A DNA stretch of 8,317 nt from Bacillota bacterium (GTDB taxonomy: Bacteria; Bacillota; Clostridia; Acetivibrionales; DSM-1351): contig JAEZIV010000241.1 in the NCBI GenBank assembly GCA_023436515.1, forward strand, positions 1 through 8,317, read 5' to 3'. How positions within the stretch are numbered: position 1 is the stretch's first letter; the number at the start of each line of letters is the position of its first letter. The translations under genes and the position numbers were made by a program. The notes beneath the pieces were generated by a model that saw nothing but the letters and a program-made list of their open reading frames with translations, did not search any database and was not told the DNA's origin. Of this stretch, positions 1 to 6,213 are shown in pieces.

Positions 1-325
1 AGCTCCAGCAGTGCAGCTGGAGCTTCCCGCAGAGCAGCTGGAGCTTCCGGTAGTGCAGGTGGAGCTCCCGGCAGTGCAGGTTTCAGATATCTGGACAGCT
101 TTTAAGAATGCTCTTTCACAGCTTGAAATTGAAGCCTTGAAGCTTATAATCAAGGGTAATAATATAAAAGACTTTGCTTCTAAAAACAGAGTCATGCTTG
201 AAGTCCTAATAGACGGTATAAATCAAAAAGCCACCGATTATATCGGTGATACTGTTTTAGAGCTTGACGATACCGTAATAATGTATGATGATTACAGAGA
301 TATTATAAAGGATAGAGTGATATGA
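1..325 (+). CDS. TerB_C-domain protein, C-terminal end (5' truncated by window)
   Basis: This is the 3' end of a longer gene that enters from the left edge; the reading frame is open from base 2 to the TGA at 323-325. The visible protein begins with a low-complexity stretch of E-L-P-A/V-V-Q heptads encoded by tandem 21-bp repeats. A compact acidic-helical segment follows (about bases 80-322) with L-x-x-L-E-x-x-A-L, G-I-N-x-K-A-x-D-x-I-G-D and a final D-D-Y-R-D-I-I pattern. That segment fits the TerB_C domain, which usually follows TerB_N and TerB in one large protein. TerB-type domains are thought to be acidic, metal-associated signalling or scaffold modules. The GTG at 11 is not a credible start, because it lacks a ribosome site and sits inside the repeats. 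The stop overlaps the start of the ATPase gene (ATGA), and the pairing with a BrxD-like ATPase and an Lhr-like helicase supports the identification. The domain call is from pattern recognition; the missing N-terminus prevents certainty. Confidence 0.72.
   Translation, partial: APAVQLELPAEQLELPVVQVELPAVQVSDIWTAFKNALSQLEIEALKLIIKGNNIKDFASKNRVMLEVLIDGINQKATDYIGDTVLELDDTVIMYDDYRDIIKDRVI
2..82 (+). repeat. In-frame 21-bp tandem repeats in the TerB_C protein linker
   Basis: Three full 21-bp units lie at 11-31, 32-52 and 53-73, with a broken fourth from 74 to about 82 and a possible further partial unit before base 11. The units encode VQLELPA, EQLELPV and VQVELPA. The period is a multiple of three, so copy-number change would keep the frame. 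The array is markedly richer in G and C than the domain that follows, and it probably extends further left, outside the window. Confidence 0.85.
307..325 (+). promoter_or_regulatory. Ribosome binding site and ATGA coupling for the ATPase gene
   Basis: AAGGA at 308-312 stands 9 bases before the ATG at 322. The ATG shares ATGA with the TGA stop of the upstream gene. A second ATG follows immediately at 325, so either could initiate; the first is the coupled one. The arrangement suggests translational coupling of the two proteins. Confidence 0.7.
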
Positions 326-1644
326 TGAAGGAAAACCTTGTTCCAAAAAGAATTGCTAACATTATAATTAATGCATTAAAAGGCGGCGTGGTTCCACGGG
401 TGGGTCTGGAGTACATTACAGTAGGCCGTACCCAGGAAATCAATGCTTTTTTGCACGACATTGATATTATTGCCGACGGTGGAGCAACCTTTCGCTTCAT
501 TGTAGGTAAATACGGCAGCGGTAAAAGCTTTTTACTCCAAACAATACGAAATTATGCCACTGCCAAAGGTTTTGTGGTGGTGGATGCTGATCTGTCCCCC
601 GAAAGACGTTTTGCCGGAACAAAAGGACAGGGCTTGGCAACCTATAAGGAGCTGATTCGGAACATGTCGGTAAAGTCCAAGCCTGATGGGGGCGCCCTGC
701 CTCTGATCCTGGAAAAATGGATTTCAGGTATTCTTACAGACACAGCACAGCTGTATACTCCTGAAAGTCAAGACTTTAACATACAGGTTGAAAGAAAAAT
801 ATACTCAGTAACGAATGATTTAGAGGGTATGGTAAACGGCTTTGAGTTTGCGAAAGCAGTAATTGCTTACTGGCGAGCGTATCAGAGCGATGATCAATCA
901 ACCAAATCAAATGTTTTAAAGTGGTTTCGAGGAGAATATCCCTCCCGAAAAGAGGCCAAAGAGGATTTAGATATCAATTGGATAGTCACTGATGAAACCT
1001 GGTATGACTTCTTAAAAATATTCGCCGCCTTCATGGTCAGCGCCGGATATAAAGGAATACTGGTTATGGTGGACGAGCTGGTTAATATCTTTAAGATCCC
1101 TCATTCGGTCACCAGACAAAACAATTATGAAAAATTACTTACTATGTATAATGATGTCTTGCAGGGAAAAGCAAAAAACATCGGGTTTATAATGGGCTGT
1201 ACTCCCCAGTGCATAGAGGACCGTTATAAAGGCTTGTTCAGCTATGAAGCACTTCGCTCCCGATTAGCCGAAGGTCATTTTTCCTCAGAGGATATAAAAG
1301 ATATGTCTGCCCCTATTATCAGACTGCAAATGCTTACTCATGAAGAGATGTATGTGCTTATTGAGAAGCTTCGTGACATTCACGCGTTGTTGTATGACTA
1401 CCAACCCATGCTGTCACATGATGATTTGCTTTACTTCATAAATGTGGAATATAACCGAGTGGGTGCCGATACCCACATTACACCTAGAGAAATTATCAGA
1501 GATTTTATTGAGCTTGTAGGAATTCTTCATCAGAATCCGCAGAAGACTATAAAAGAAATTTTGGGCAGCAATAGCTTCCAGATGGCAAAGGGTGGTCTTG
1601 CGGACGAAGAAATACACAGTGATTTTGTGGGGTTTGAATTATGA
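322..1644 (+). CDS. BrxC/BrxD-family P-loop ATPase (DUF2791, BREX ATP-binding domain protein)
   Basis: The product is a 440-residue AAA+/ORC-like ATPase. The N-terminal segment ending in E-Y-I-T-V-G-R-T-Q-E (30-39) is typical of AAA+ regulators, just before the nucleotide-binding core. Walker A is GKYGSGKS (62-69), Walker B is ILVMVDE (246-252, D251/E252), and a sensor-1-like strand GFIMGCTP follows at 288-295. An arginine-rich LRSRL (311-315) may supply the arginine finger or sensor. The size matches BrxD, the stand-alone ATPase of type 2 BREX, rather than the ~1200-residue BrxC. In BREX these ATPases act with a helicase in sensing or processing foreign DNA. The gene overlaps both neighbours by four bases, with the TerB_C protein before it and the Lhr-like helicase after it. 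There are no signal peptide or membrane segments, so it should be cytoplasmic. The family call is strong; the exact role in this TerB-linked version is not established by the sequence. Confidence 0.88.
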   Translation: MMKENLVPKRIANIIINALKGGVVPRVGLEYITVGRTQEINAFLHDIDIIADGGATFRFIVGKYGSGKSFLLQTIRNYATAKGFVVVDADLSPERRFAGTKGQGLATYKELIRNMSVKSKPDGGALPLILEKWISGILTDTAQLYTPESQDFNIQVERKIYSVTNDLEGMVNGFEFAKAVIAYWRAYQSDDQSTKSNVLKWFRGEYPSRKEAKEDLDINWIVTDETWYDFLKIFAAFMVSAGYKGILVMVDELVNIFKIPHSVTRQNNYEKLLTMYNDVLQGKAKNIGFIMGCTPQCIEDRYKGLFSYEALRSRLAEGHFSSEDIKDMSAPIIRLQMLTHEEMYVLIEKLRDIHALLYDYQPMLSHDDLLYFINVEYNRVGADTHITPREIIRDFIELVGILHQNPQKTIKEILGSNSFQMAKGGLADEEIHSDFVGFEL

Positions 1645-3815
1645 GTAATGCCTTTAATAGATTGGCTCCCTTTATTCAGGATTTCATTTACTATAACAAG
1701 TGGACAGAACTTAGGGGTATTCAGGTGGCAGCTTGTGAAGTCATATTTGATACTGACAGTAACCTGCTTCTGTCCTCGGGTACTGCTTCTGGGAAAACCG
1801 AAGCGGCCTTTCTGCCGGTTTTAACTGAGCTTTACAACAAGCCCTCAGCATCGGTGGGAGTTTTATATATCAGTCCCCTGAAGGCATTGATTAACGACCA
1901 GTTCAAGCGTTTGGAGCAGTTGATACTCGAGTCTAACATTCCCGTATGTAAATGGCACGGAGATGCCTCGGTGACAAAGAAGAACGCCCTTATTAAAAAC
2001 CCGGCAGGTATTTTACAGATTACGCCGGAATCCCTGGAAAGCCTATTAATAAATAAGCGAGGAGCATGTCTAAAGCTATTCTCCGATTTGCGTTATATAA
2101 TCATAGACGAGGTTCATCATTTTATGCGTGATGCCCGGGGCGTTCAGGTCTTGTGTCAATTGGAACGTCTGCAGAGACTTACCGGAATTGTGCCCCGCCG
2201 CATTGGACTCAGCGCTACCCTTGGGGATATAGGAATTGCACAAAACTGGCTTAATACCGGAACCCACAGAGACTGTATCGCCCCTGTAACTGATGAAGGC
2301 AAAAAGAGTATAAAGCTTTTTGTCCAGCGTTTTGTAAAGACACTGGACGGGGATGAGACTCATGCCGATTCAGGTGACAGGGAGCATTTTGAATATCTCT
2401 TTAAAATGACACTGGACAAAAAGACCATTATCTTTACAAATTCCCGTGAGGAAACGGAATTTATTCTATCAAACCTACGTGAAGTCGCATTAAAAAATAA
2501 AGCTCCCGATGTGTATAGAGTGCACCACGGAAATGTATCTGCTCTGCTTAGGGAGCAAACTGAGGATGAAATGAAATCCTCCGAAGAGAAAATTGTTACT
2601 GGTGCTACAGTTACACTTGAACTGGGCATTGATATCGGTTCTCTGGATCAGGCAGTACAGATTGGTGCCCCAATTAGCGTATCTAGTTTTGCCCAGCGGT
2701 TAGGCCGCTGTGGAAGGCGCGGTCAGGTGCCCCAGCTGCTGTTCACCTTTGTTGAGGATATTCAAACTACGGCTGCCGACAAATTAGGACCCATCAACTG
2801 GGGATTTATACGGTTAATTGCTATTGTTGAGCTATACACTAGAGAAAAATGGATTGAACCCATTGCGCCTCATCGGCACCCTTATTCCTTGCTATACCAT
2901 CAGACCATGAGCTGCTTGAAAAGCAACGGCGAACTATCCCCGGCAAAGCTGGCCCAGGAGATTCTGTCACTGAGCAGCTTTAAGTCGGTCTCACAACAGG
3001 ATTTTAAGCTATTGCTCACCCATTTGATTGAAACCGAGCACATACAAAAAACCGAGCAGGGTGGCTTAATAATCGGTAGAGCAGGAGAGCAGGTAGTTAA
3101 TCACTATAGCTTTTACACAGTTTTCATAGTGCCCGAGTACTATTTGGTAAAGGATGAAAATCGGTCTATTGGGACAGTTGATAAGGTTTATCCTGTCGGT
3201 ATGCGTTTTTCTTTAGCCGGTATGACCTGGGAGACTGTTGATGTCAATGTTAAGGCAAAGGTTTTATTTGTACAAAGGGTTCCGGGTATTTCTGTGGTGG
3301 ACTGGGATGTAGATTTTAAGTCCGAGCTTCATACCATTCTGGTTAAGAAAATACGGAGTATTCTAAAAAGTGAGGATACCTACCCCTACCTCAGTGACAG
3401 TTGTAAGGAGAGGCTTAATGAAATCCGGTATCTGGCAGTAAACAGCGGGATATTGGAGCAGCTTGTCACCCCTCTTTCAGAGCATAAGTTTGCTGTCTTT
3501 CCCTGGATAGGTACAAGGCAGCTGTTTACACTCCATTATACTTTATTGAGTAGGGGTATAAAAAGTAAAATGCCCTGGGATACCTGTATATTTCTGGAGG
3601 TATATTTCACAGGCAGTGCCGCCCAATTAGAGGACGTGATTTACAGTATTATAAAGTCAGATATAGATTTGTACGGTTTGCCGCTGCCTGATGATATTCA
3701 GATTTTAAACAAGTATAATGAATATATTCCCCTTCAGCTGTTGAGGAAGCAGTTTATTGAGGATTTTCTTGATTTTGAGGGGTTAAGGAGTCTGTTGAGT
3801 GACTTGAATTGCTGA
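1641..3815 (+). CDS. Lhr-like superfamily II DEAD/DEAH-box helicase (BrxHI-like)
   Basis: The product is a 724-residue SF2 helicase with a complete motif set: Q-motif-like L-R-G-I-Q (24-28), motif I SSGTASGKT (45-53), Ia YISPLKALINDQ (76-87), Ib I-T-P-E-S (127-131) and motif II DEVH (156-159). These are followed by motif III SAT (191-193), IV TIIFTNSREETE, V TGATVTLELGIDIG (320-333) and VI QRLGRCGRRG (352-361). Residues after about 370 form a C-terminal half with predicted winged-helix and Lhr-core-like character; this assignment is inferred from the family. It is shorter than Lhr-core proteins (~850-900 residues) and far shorter than E. coli Lhr. Lhr-family helicases are ATP-dependent 3'-5' DNA translocases; the BrxHI branch accompanies BrxD in type 2 BREX. 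The ATG shares ATGA with the ATPase stop, and only a weak GGGG lies 8 bases upstream, so translation probably depends on coupling. It is the last gene of the operon. All catalytic motifs look intact. Confidence 0.9.
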   Translation: MSNAFNRLAPFIQDFIYYNKWTELRGIQVAACEVIFDTDSNLLLSSGTASGKTEAAFLPVLTELYNKPSASVGVLYISPLKALINDQFKRLEQLILESNIPVCKWHGDASVTKKNALIKNPAGILQITPESLESLLINKRGACLKLFSDLRYIIIDEVHHFMRDARGVQVLCQLERLQRLTGIVPRRIGLSATLGDIGIAQNWLNTGTHRDCIAPVTDEGKKSIKLFVQRFVKTLDGDETHADSGDREHFEYLFKMTLDKKTIIFTNSREETEFILSNLREVALKNKAPDVYRVHHGNVSALLREQTEDEMKSSEEKIVTGATVTLELGIDIGSLDQAVQIGAPISVSSFAQRLGRCGRRGQVPQLLFTFVEDIQTTAADKLGPINWGFIRLIAIVELYTREKWIEPIAPHRHPYSLLYHQTMSCLKSNGELSPAKLAQEILSLSSFKSVSQQDFKLLLTHLIETEHIQKTEQGGLIIGRAGEQVVNHYSFYTVFIVPEYYLVKDENRSIGTVDKVYPVGMRFSLAGMTWETVDVNVKAKVLFVQRVPGISVVDWDVDFKSELHTILVKKIRSILKSEDTYPYLSDSCKERLNEIRYLAVNSGILEQLVTPLSEHKFAVFPWIGTRQLFTLHYTLLSRGIKSKMPWDTCIFLEVYFTGSAAQLEDVIYSIIKSDIDLYGLPLPDDIQILNKYNEYIPLQLLRKQFIEDFLDFEGLRSLLSDLNC

Positions 3816-3826
3816 TGGGTAGAACA

Positions 3827-3859
3827 GTGCCCCTGCAGGGCACCACCTCAAATGTGAGG
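3827..3859. other. Two small hairpins after the helicase gene
   Basis: The first hairpin has a 6-bp stem, GTGCCC (3827-3832) with GGGCAC (3838-3843), around a 5-base loop. The second has a 5-bp stem, CCTCA (3846-3850) with TGAGG (3855-3859), around an AATG loop. Neither is followed by a T-run, so they are not terminators on their own; they may protect the 3' end of the operon transcript. Confidence 0.55.
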
Positions 3860-3867
3860 CAGTATAA

Positions 3868-3897
3868 AACCCCCTGGACTTCGCCGTCCAGGGGGTT
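3868..3897. terminator. Bidirectional rho-independent terminator between convergent genes
   Basis: A perfect 12-bp stem, AACCCCCTGGAC (3868-3879) pairing with GTCCAGGGGGTT (3886-3897), encloses a 6-base loop. On the - strand the stem runs into TTTTATACT, a fair U-tract for the ABC-F transcript. On the + strand it is followed by TTCGCTTATAT, a poorer tract for the helicase operon. It sits in the 95-base gap between the convergent stop codons (3815 and 3911), as expected for a shared terminator. Confidence 0.88.
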
Positions 3898-3910
3898 CGC
3901 TTATATCCGG

Positions 3911-5527
3911 TTATGACCACATTTCTTTTCTGAGTGCCTGTATCTCTTCGTTTTCAAGGTATTCATCATAGGTCATCTGTCTGTCTATGATACCCTTTGG
4001 AGTTAATTCAATAATCCTGTTCGCAATTGTCTGTACAAACTCATGGTCATGTGAACTGAACAGCAGAGTTCCCTTGTAATTGATAAGTCCGTTATTTAAT
4101 GCAGTTATGGACTCCAGATCAAGATGGTTTGTAGGCTCATCCAATACTAGTACGTTAGCTCCTGAAAGCATCATCTTTGCAAGCATACAGCGTACCTTTT
4201 CTCCTCCGGAAAGAACCGATGCCTTTTTCAGAGCTTCTTCACCGGAGAACAGCATTCTTCCCAACCAACCCCTGAGGAAGGTTTCAGTTTGATCCTTGGA
4301 ATACTGTCTCAGCCAGTCAACAAGGCTCAGATCCACCCCGTCAAAGTATTCGGAGTTATCCCTTGGGAAATAGCCCTGGCTTGTGGTTACTCCCCATTTA
4401 AAATCTCCACTGTCTGCCTCCAGCTCACCCATAAGTATTTTAAACAAAGCTGTTTTTGCATTTCCATAAGTACCTACAAAGGCAATTTTATCTCCCTTAT
4501 TAACAATTATGTTTACATCCTTTAAGAGCTGTTCGCCTTCGATTTCCTTAGATATGCCATTAATCATCAGAAGGTCGTTACCGGCCTCTCTTTCAGGCTT
4601 AAAATCAACAAAAGGATATTTTCTTGAAGAAGGTCTTATATCTTCAAGCGTCAGCTTATCCAACAGCTTCTTACGGGAGGTTGCTTGCTTGGATTTGGAG
4701 GCATTGGCACTAAACCTCTGGATAAACTCCTGAAGCTCCTTCATTCTTGCCTCGGTTTTTTTGTTGGCATCCTTTGCCTGCTGAAGTGCTAACTGACTTG
4801 CCTGATACCAGAAATCATAGTTACCGAAATAGAGCTGTATTTTCCCGAAGTCAATATCAGCTATCTGAGTACAAACCTGATTCAAAAAGTGTCTGTCATG
4901 GGACACTACAATAACAATGTTTTCAAAATTGGCTAAAAAGTTTTCCAGCCAGGTAATTGAGGCAACATCAAGATGGTTGGTAGGCTCGTCCATGAGCAAG
5001 ATGTCAGGATTGCCAAAGAGTGCCTGAGCTAGAAGTACTCTTACTTTTTCATTACCATCAAGATCCTTCATAAGCTTGTAATGATACTCATCTCCGATAT
5101 TTAGGCCGTTTAGGAGTATGGCTGCATCAGACTCTGCTTCCCATCCGTTCAATTCGGCAAACTCAGCCTCAAGCTCCGATAGACGAATACCCTCTTCTTC
5201 GGTGAAATCTGATTTTGCATACAGCTTTTCCTTCTCTTCCATTATTTCGATAAGTCTTTTGTGACCCATCATTACAGTTTTTAGAACCTCAAACTCATCA
5301 TATTCATAATGATTCTGTTTGAGTACAGCCAGTCTTTCCCCCGGAGTTATAGTAACGTCACCTTTGCTTGGCTCTATCTCACCGGATAGAATTTTAAGAA
5401 AGGTTGATTTTCCGGAGCCGTTTGCCCCTATAAGACCGTAGCAATTTCCCTTTGTGAATTTAATGTTAACATTCTCGAATAAAGCTCTTCCCCCGAATCT
5501 CAGGGAAACTCCATTTGCACTAATCAT
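3911..5527 (-). CDS. ykpA: ABC-F family ATP-binding protein, YkpA/YbiT type
   Basis: A soluble tandem-ATPase ABC protein of 538 residues (B. subtilis YkpA is about 540). ABC-F proteins bind the ribosome near the E site and modulate translation rather than transport. In NBD1, Walker A is GANGSGKST (34-42), the signature is the degenerate LDGNE (156-160), and Walker B ends D180-E181 in DEPTNHLD. A charged helical linker (about 240-315, with the A-N-A-S-K-S-K-Q-A-T-S-R-K-K motif) joins the domains. In NBD2, Walker A is the altered GTYGNAKT (352-359), the signature is LSGGE (439-443), and Walker B is D463-E464. The ATG at 5527 was chosen because MISANGVSLRFGGR matches the conserved family N-terminus. 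Longer readings, to ATG 5551 or TTG 5623, add a non-conserved extension with no suitable ribosome site. Only a weak AAAGAAG precedes the chosen start, which overlaps the stop of a small upstream ORF. The gene is monocistronic apart from that ORF. Substrate antibiotics, if any, cannot be told; the YkpA/YbiT branch is generally housekeeping. Confidence 0.95.
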   Translation of the reverse strand: MISANGVSLRFGGRALFENVNIKFTKGNCYGLIGANGSGKSTFLKILSGEIEPSKGDVTITPGERLAVLKQNHYEYDEFEVLKTVMMGHKRLIEIMEEKEKLYAKSDFTEEEGIRLSELEAEFAELNGWEAESDAAILLNGLNIGDEYHYKLMKDLDGNEKVRVLLAQALFGNPDILLMDEPTNHLDVASITWLENFLANFENIVIVVSHDRHFLNQVCTQIADIDFGKIQLYFGNYDFWYQASQLALQQAKDANKKTEARMKELQEFIQRFSANASKSKQATSRKKLLDKLTLEDIRPSSRKYPFVDFKPEREAGNDLLMINGISKEIEGEQLLKDVNIIVNKGDKIAFVGTYGNAKTALFKILMGELEADSGDFKWGVTTSQGYFPRDNSEYFDGVDLSLVDWLRQYSKDQTETFLRGWLGRMLFSGEEALKKASVLSGGEKVRCMLAKMMLSGANVLVLDEPTNHLDLESITALNNGLINYKGTLLFSSHDHEFVQTIANRIIELTPKGIIDRQMTYDEYLENEEIQALRKEMWS

Positions 5528-5580
5528 TTCAACTTCTTTGCAGGAATCCATCCTACTGCAGAATTGCGTAAAAGGGACAC
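5524..5580 (-). CDS. Possible leader peptide upstream of the ABC-F gene (18 codons)
   Basis: A GTG at 5580-5578 opens an 18-codon frame, MSLLRNSAVGWIPAKKLK, ending in TGA at 5526-5524. Its stop shares ATGA with the ABC-F start codon at 5527. A strong GGAGG (5593-5589) stands 8 bases before the GTG. An in-frame ATG two codons earlier lies only 2 bases from GGAGG, too close for good initiation. No start codon in the ABC-F frame lies at a usable distance from this GGAGG, so the site makes sense only for the small ORF. The peptide itself is unlike anything I recognise. It may serve to couple or sense translation; expression is inferred, not shown. Confidence 0.5.
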   Translation of the reverse strand: MSLLRNSAVGWIPAKKLK

Positions 5581-5588
5581 CGGCATTA

Positions 5589-5593
5589 CCTCC
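5589..5593 (-). promoter_or_regulatory. GGAGG ribosome binding site serving the leader ORF
   Basis: AAATGGAGGT on the - strand is the best Shine-Dalgarno sequence near the ABC-F gene. It lies 61 bases from the ABC-F ATG but 8 bases from the GTG of the small ORF. It decides in favour of a translated leader rather than an N-terminally extended ABC-F protein. Confidence 0.6.
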
Positions 5594-5605
5594 ATTTATC
5601 TTAAT

Positions 5606-5666
5606 ATTATATGTTCTGTTCAATACTAACCCAATATATTAAAACATAACTTTAGATAATGTTCAA
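5606..5666 (-). promoter_or_regulatory. Two tandem candidate sigma-A promoters for the ABC-F gene
   Basis: The upstream candidate is TTGAAC (5666-5661), a 17-base spacer and TTTAAT (5643-5638), which predicts a start near 5631. The downstream candidate is TTGGGT (5634-5629), a 17-base spacer and a perfect TATAAT (5611-5606), which predicts a start near 5599, just ahead of the GGAGG. The region is AT-rich, so one of the two may be fortuitous. Confidence 0.5.
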
Positions 5667-5823
5667 TATATTTACCACAATTACACTTAACATCCTAAAT
5701 TCCTACTGGCATAGCATGAACTAAAGTCTTAATTTGGGCTTTAAACAGACCGAACTTATCCTTCAAAATTATTAGAAGCTGTTCCTTTTTTGGAACAGCC
5801 ACTAAAAAATACTGTCTCTTATT
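5624..5823. other. Intergenic region between ABC-F gene and rsfS
   Basis: These 200 AT-rich bases hold the ABC-F promoters at the left end and the rsfS terminator hairpin at the right end. Between them (about 5667-5775) I see no RNA gene or conserved element. A 35-codon - strand open frame (5695-5802) crosses the hairpin but lacks a good ribosome site. Confidence 0.6.
5778..5799 (-). terminator. Hairpin terminator after rsfS
   Basis: On the - strand, GCTGTTCC (5799-5792) pairs with GGAACAGC (5785-5778) around an AAAAAA loop: an 8-bp perfect stem 25 bases after the rsfS stop. The following bases, TTCTAATAATTTT, form an interrupted U-rich tract. It probably ends the nadD-yqeK-LytR_C-rsfS transcript, though with less than full efficiency given the broken tract. 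Confidence 0.68.
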
Positions 5824-6165
5824 TTATCTTATATTAGTTAAAACTCCGTCCGACCACAATCTTTCCAGATTATAAAAGCTTCTGTCCTCCTGATGGAAAA
5901 CATGGATTACAACATCAGCATAATCCAGCAGTATCCATCTTGCAGTATCATAGCCTTCCTTATGATATGCACGTAGCCCCATTTCTCCCAGCTTGAATTC
6001 CAGTTCATCAGCTATTGACTTGATATGAGTAGTAGAGGTTCCGCTGCAAATAACAAAGTAATCAGATATTTCAGTAATGTTCTCTATATTGATTGTACTA
6101 ATATCCCTAGCTTTCTTATCTTCCATAACCATTACAATTTTTTCTACCATTTTTTTAGAATCCAA
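5824..6165 (-). CDS. rsfS: Ribosomal silencing factor RsfS
   Basis: A 113-residue RsfS/YbeB/YqeL protein, normal for the family (105-118 residues). RsfS binds ribosomal protein uL14 on the 50S subunit and blocks joining with 30S, lowering translation when nutrients are scarce. The fold is recognised by DYFVICSGTS (35-44), H47, E70-G71, W77, the LLDYADVVIHVF strand (79-90) and R95-S-F-Y-N-L-E-R-L-W (to 104). The start is taken as TTG at 6165-6163, because GAGG (6178-6175) lies 9 bases upstream; the next in-frame ATG, at residue 6, has no ribosome site. It is the last gene of the nadD operon, and a hairpin terminator follows. Linkage with nadD and yqeK is widespread in Firmicutes. Confidence 0.96.
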   Translation of the reverse strand: MDSKKMVEKIVMVMEDKKARDISTINIENITEISDYFVICSGTSTTHIKSIADELEFKLGEMGLRAYHKEGYDTARWILLDYADVVIHVFHQEDRSFYNLERLWSDGVLTNIR

Positions 6166-6213
6166 ATGTTTGCACCTCGTCCTAAGCTAATATTTTATTG
6201 TTAAGCTAATCCA

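Noticed and set aside
2076..2629. Minus-strand open frames inside the helicase gene (2076-2363, 2360-2629)
   Set aside because: They lie antisense to essential helicase motifs, have no ribosome sites and encode nothing recognisable. They are shadows of the coding strand.
322..3815. Complete type 2 BREX system
   Set aside because: Only the BrxD-like ATPase and BrxHI-like helicase are present. No PglX methylase, PglZ phosphatase or PglW/PglY is seen, and the gene upstream is a TerB_C protein.
5528..5623. N-terminal extension of the ABC-F protein from the TTG at 5623 or the ATG at 5551
   Set aside because: The extension is not like the family N-terminus, and neither start has a properly spaced ribosome site. 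The downstream promoter candidate would place the TTG outside the transcript. The conserved MISANGVSLRF start at 5527 fits better.
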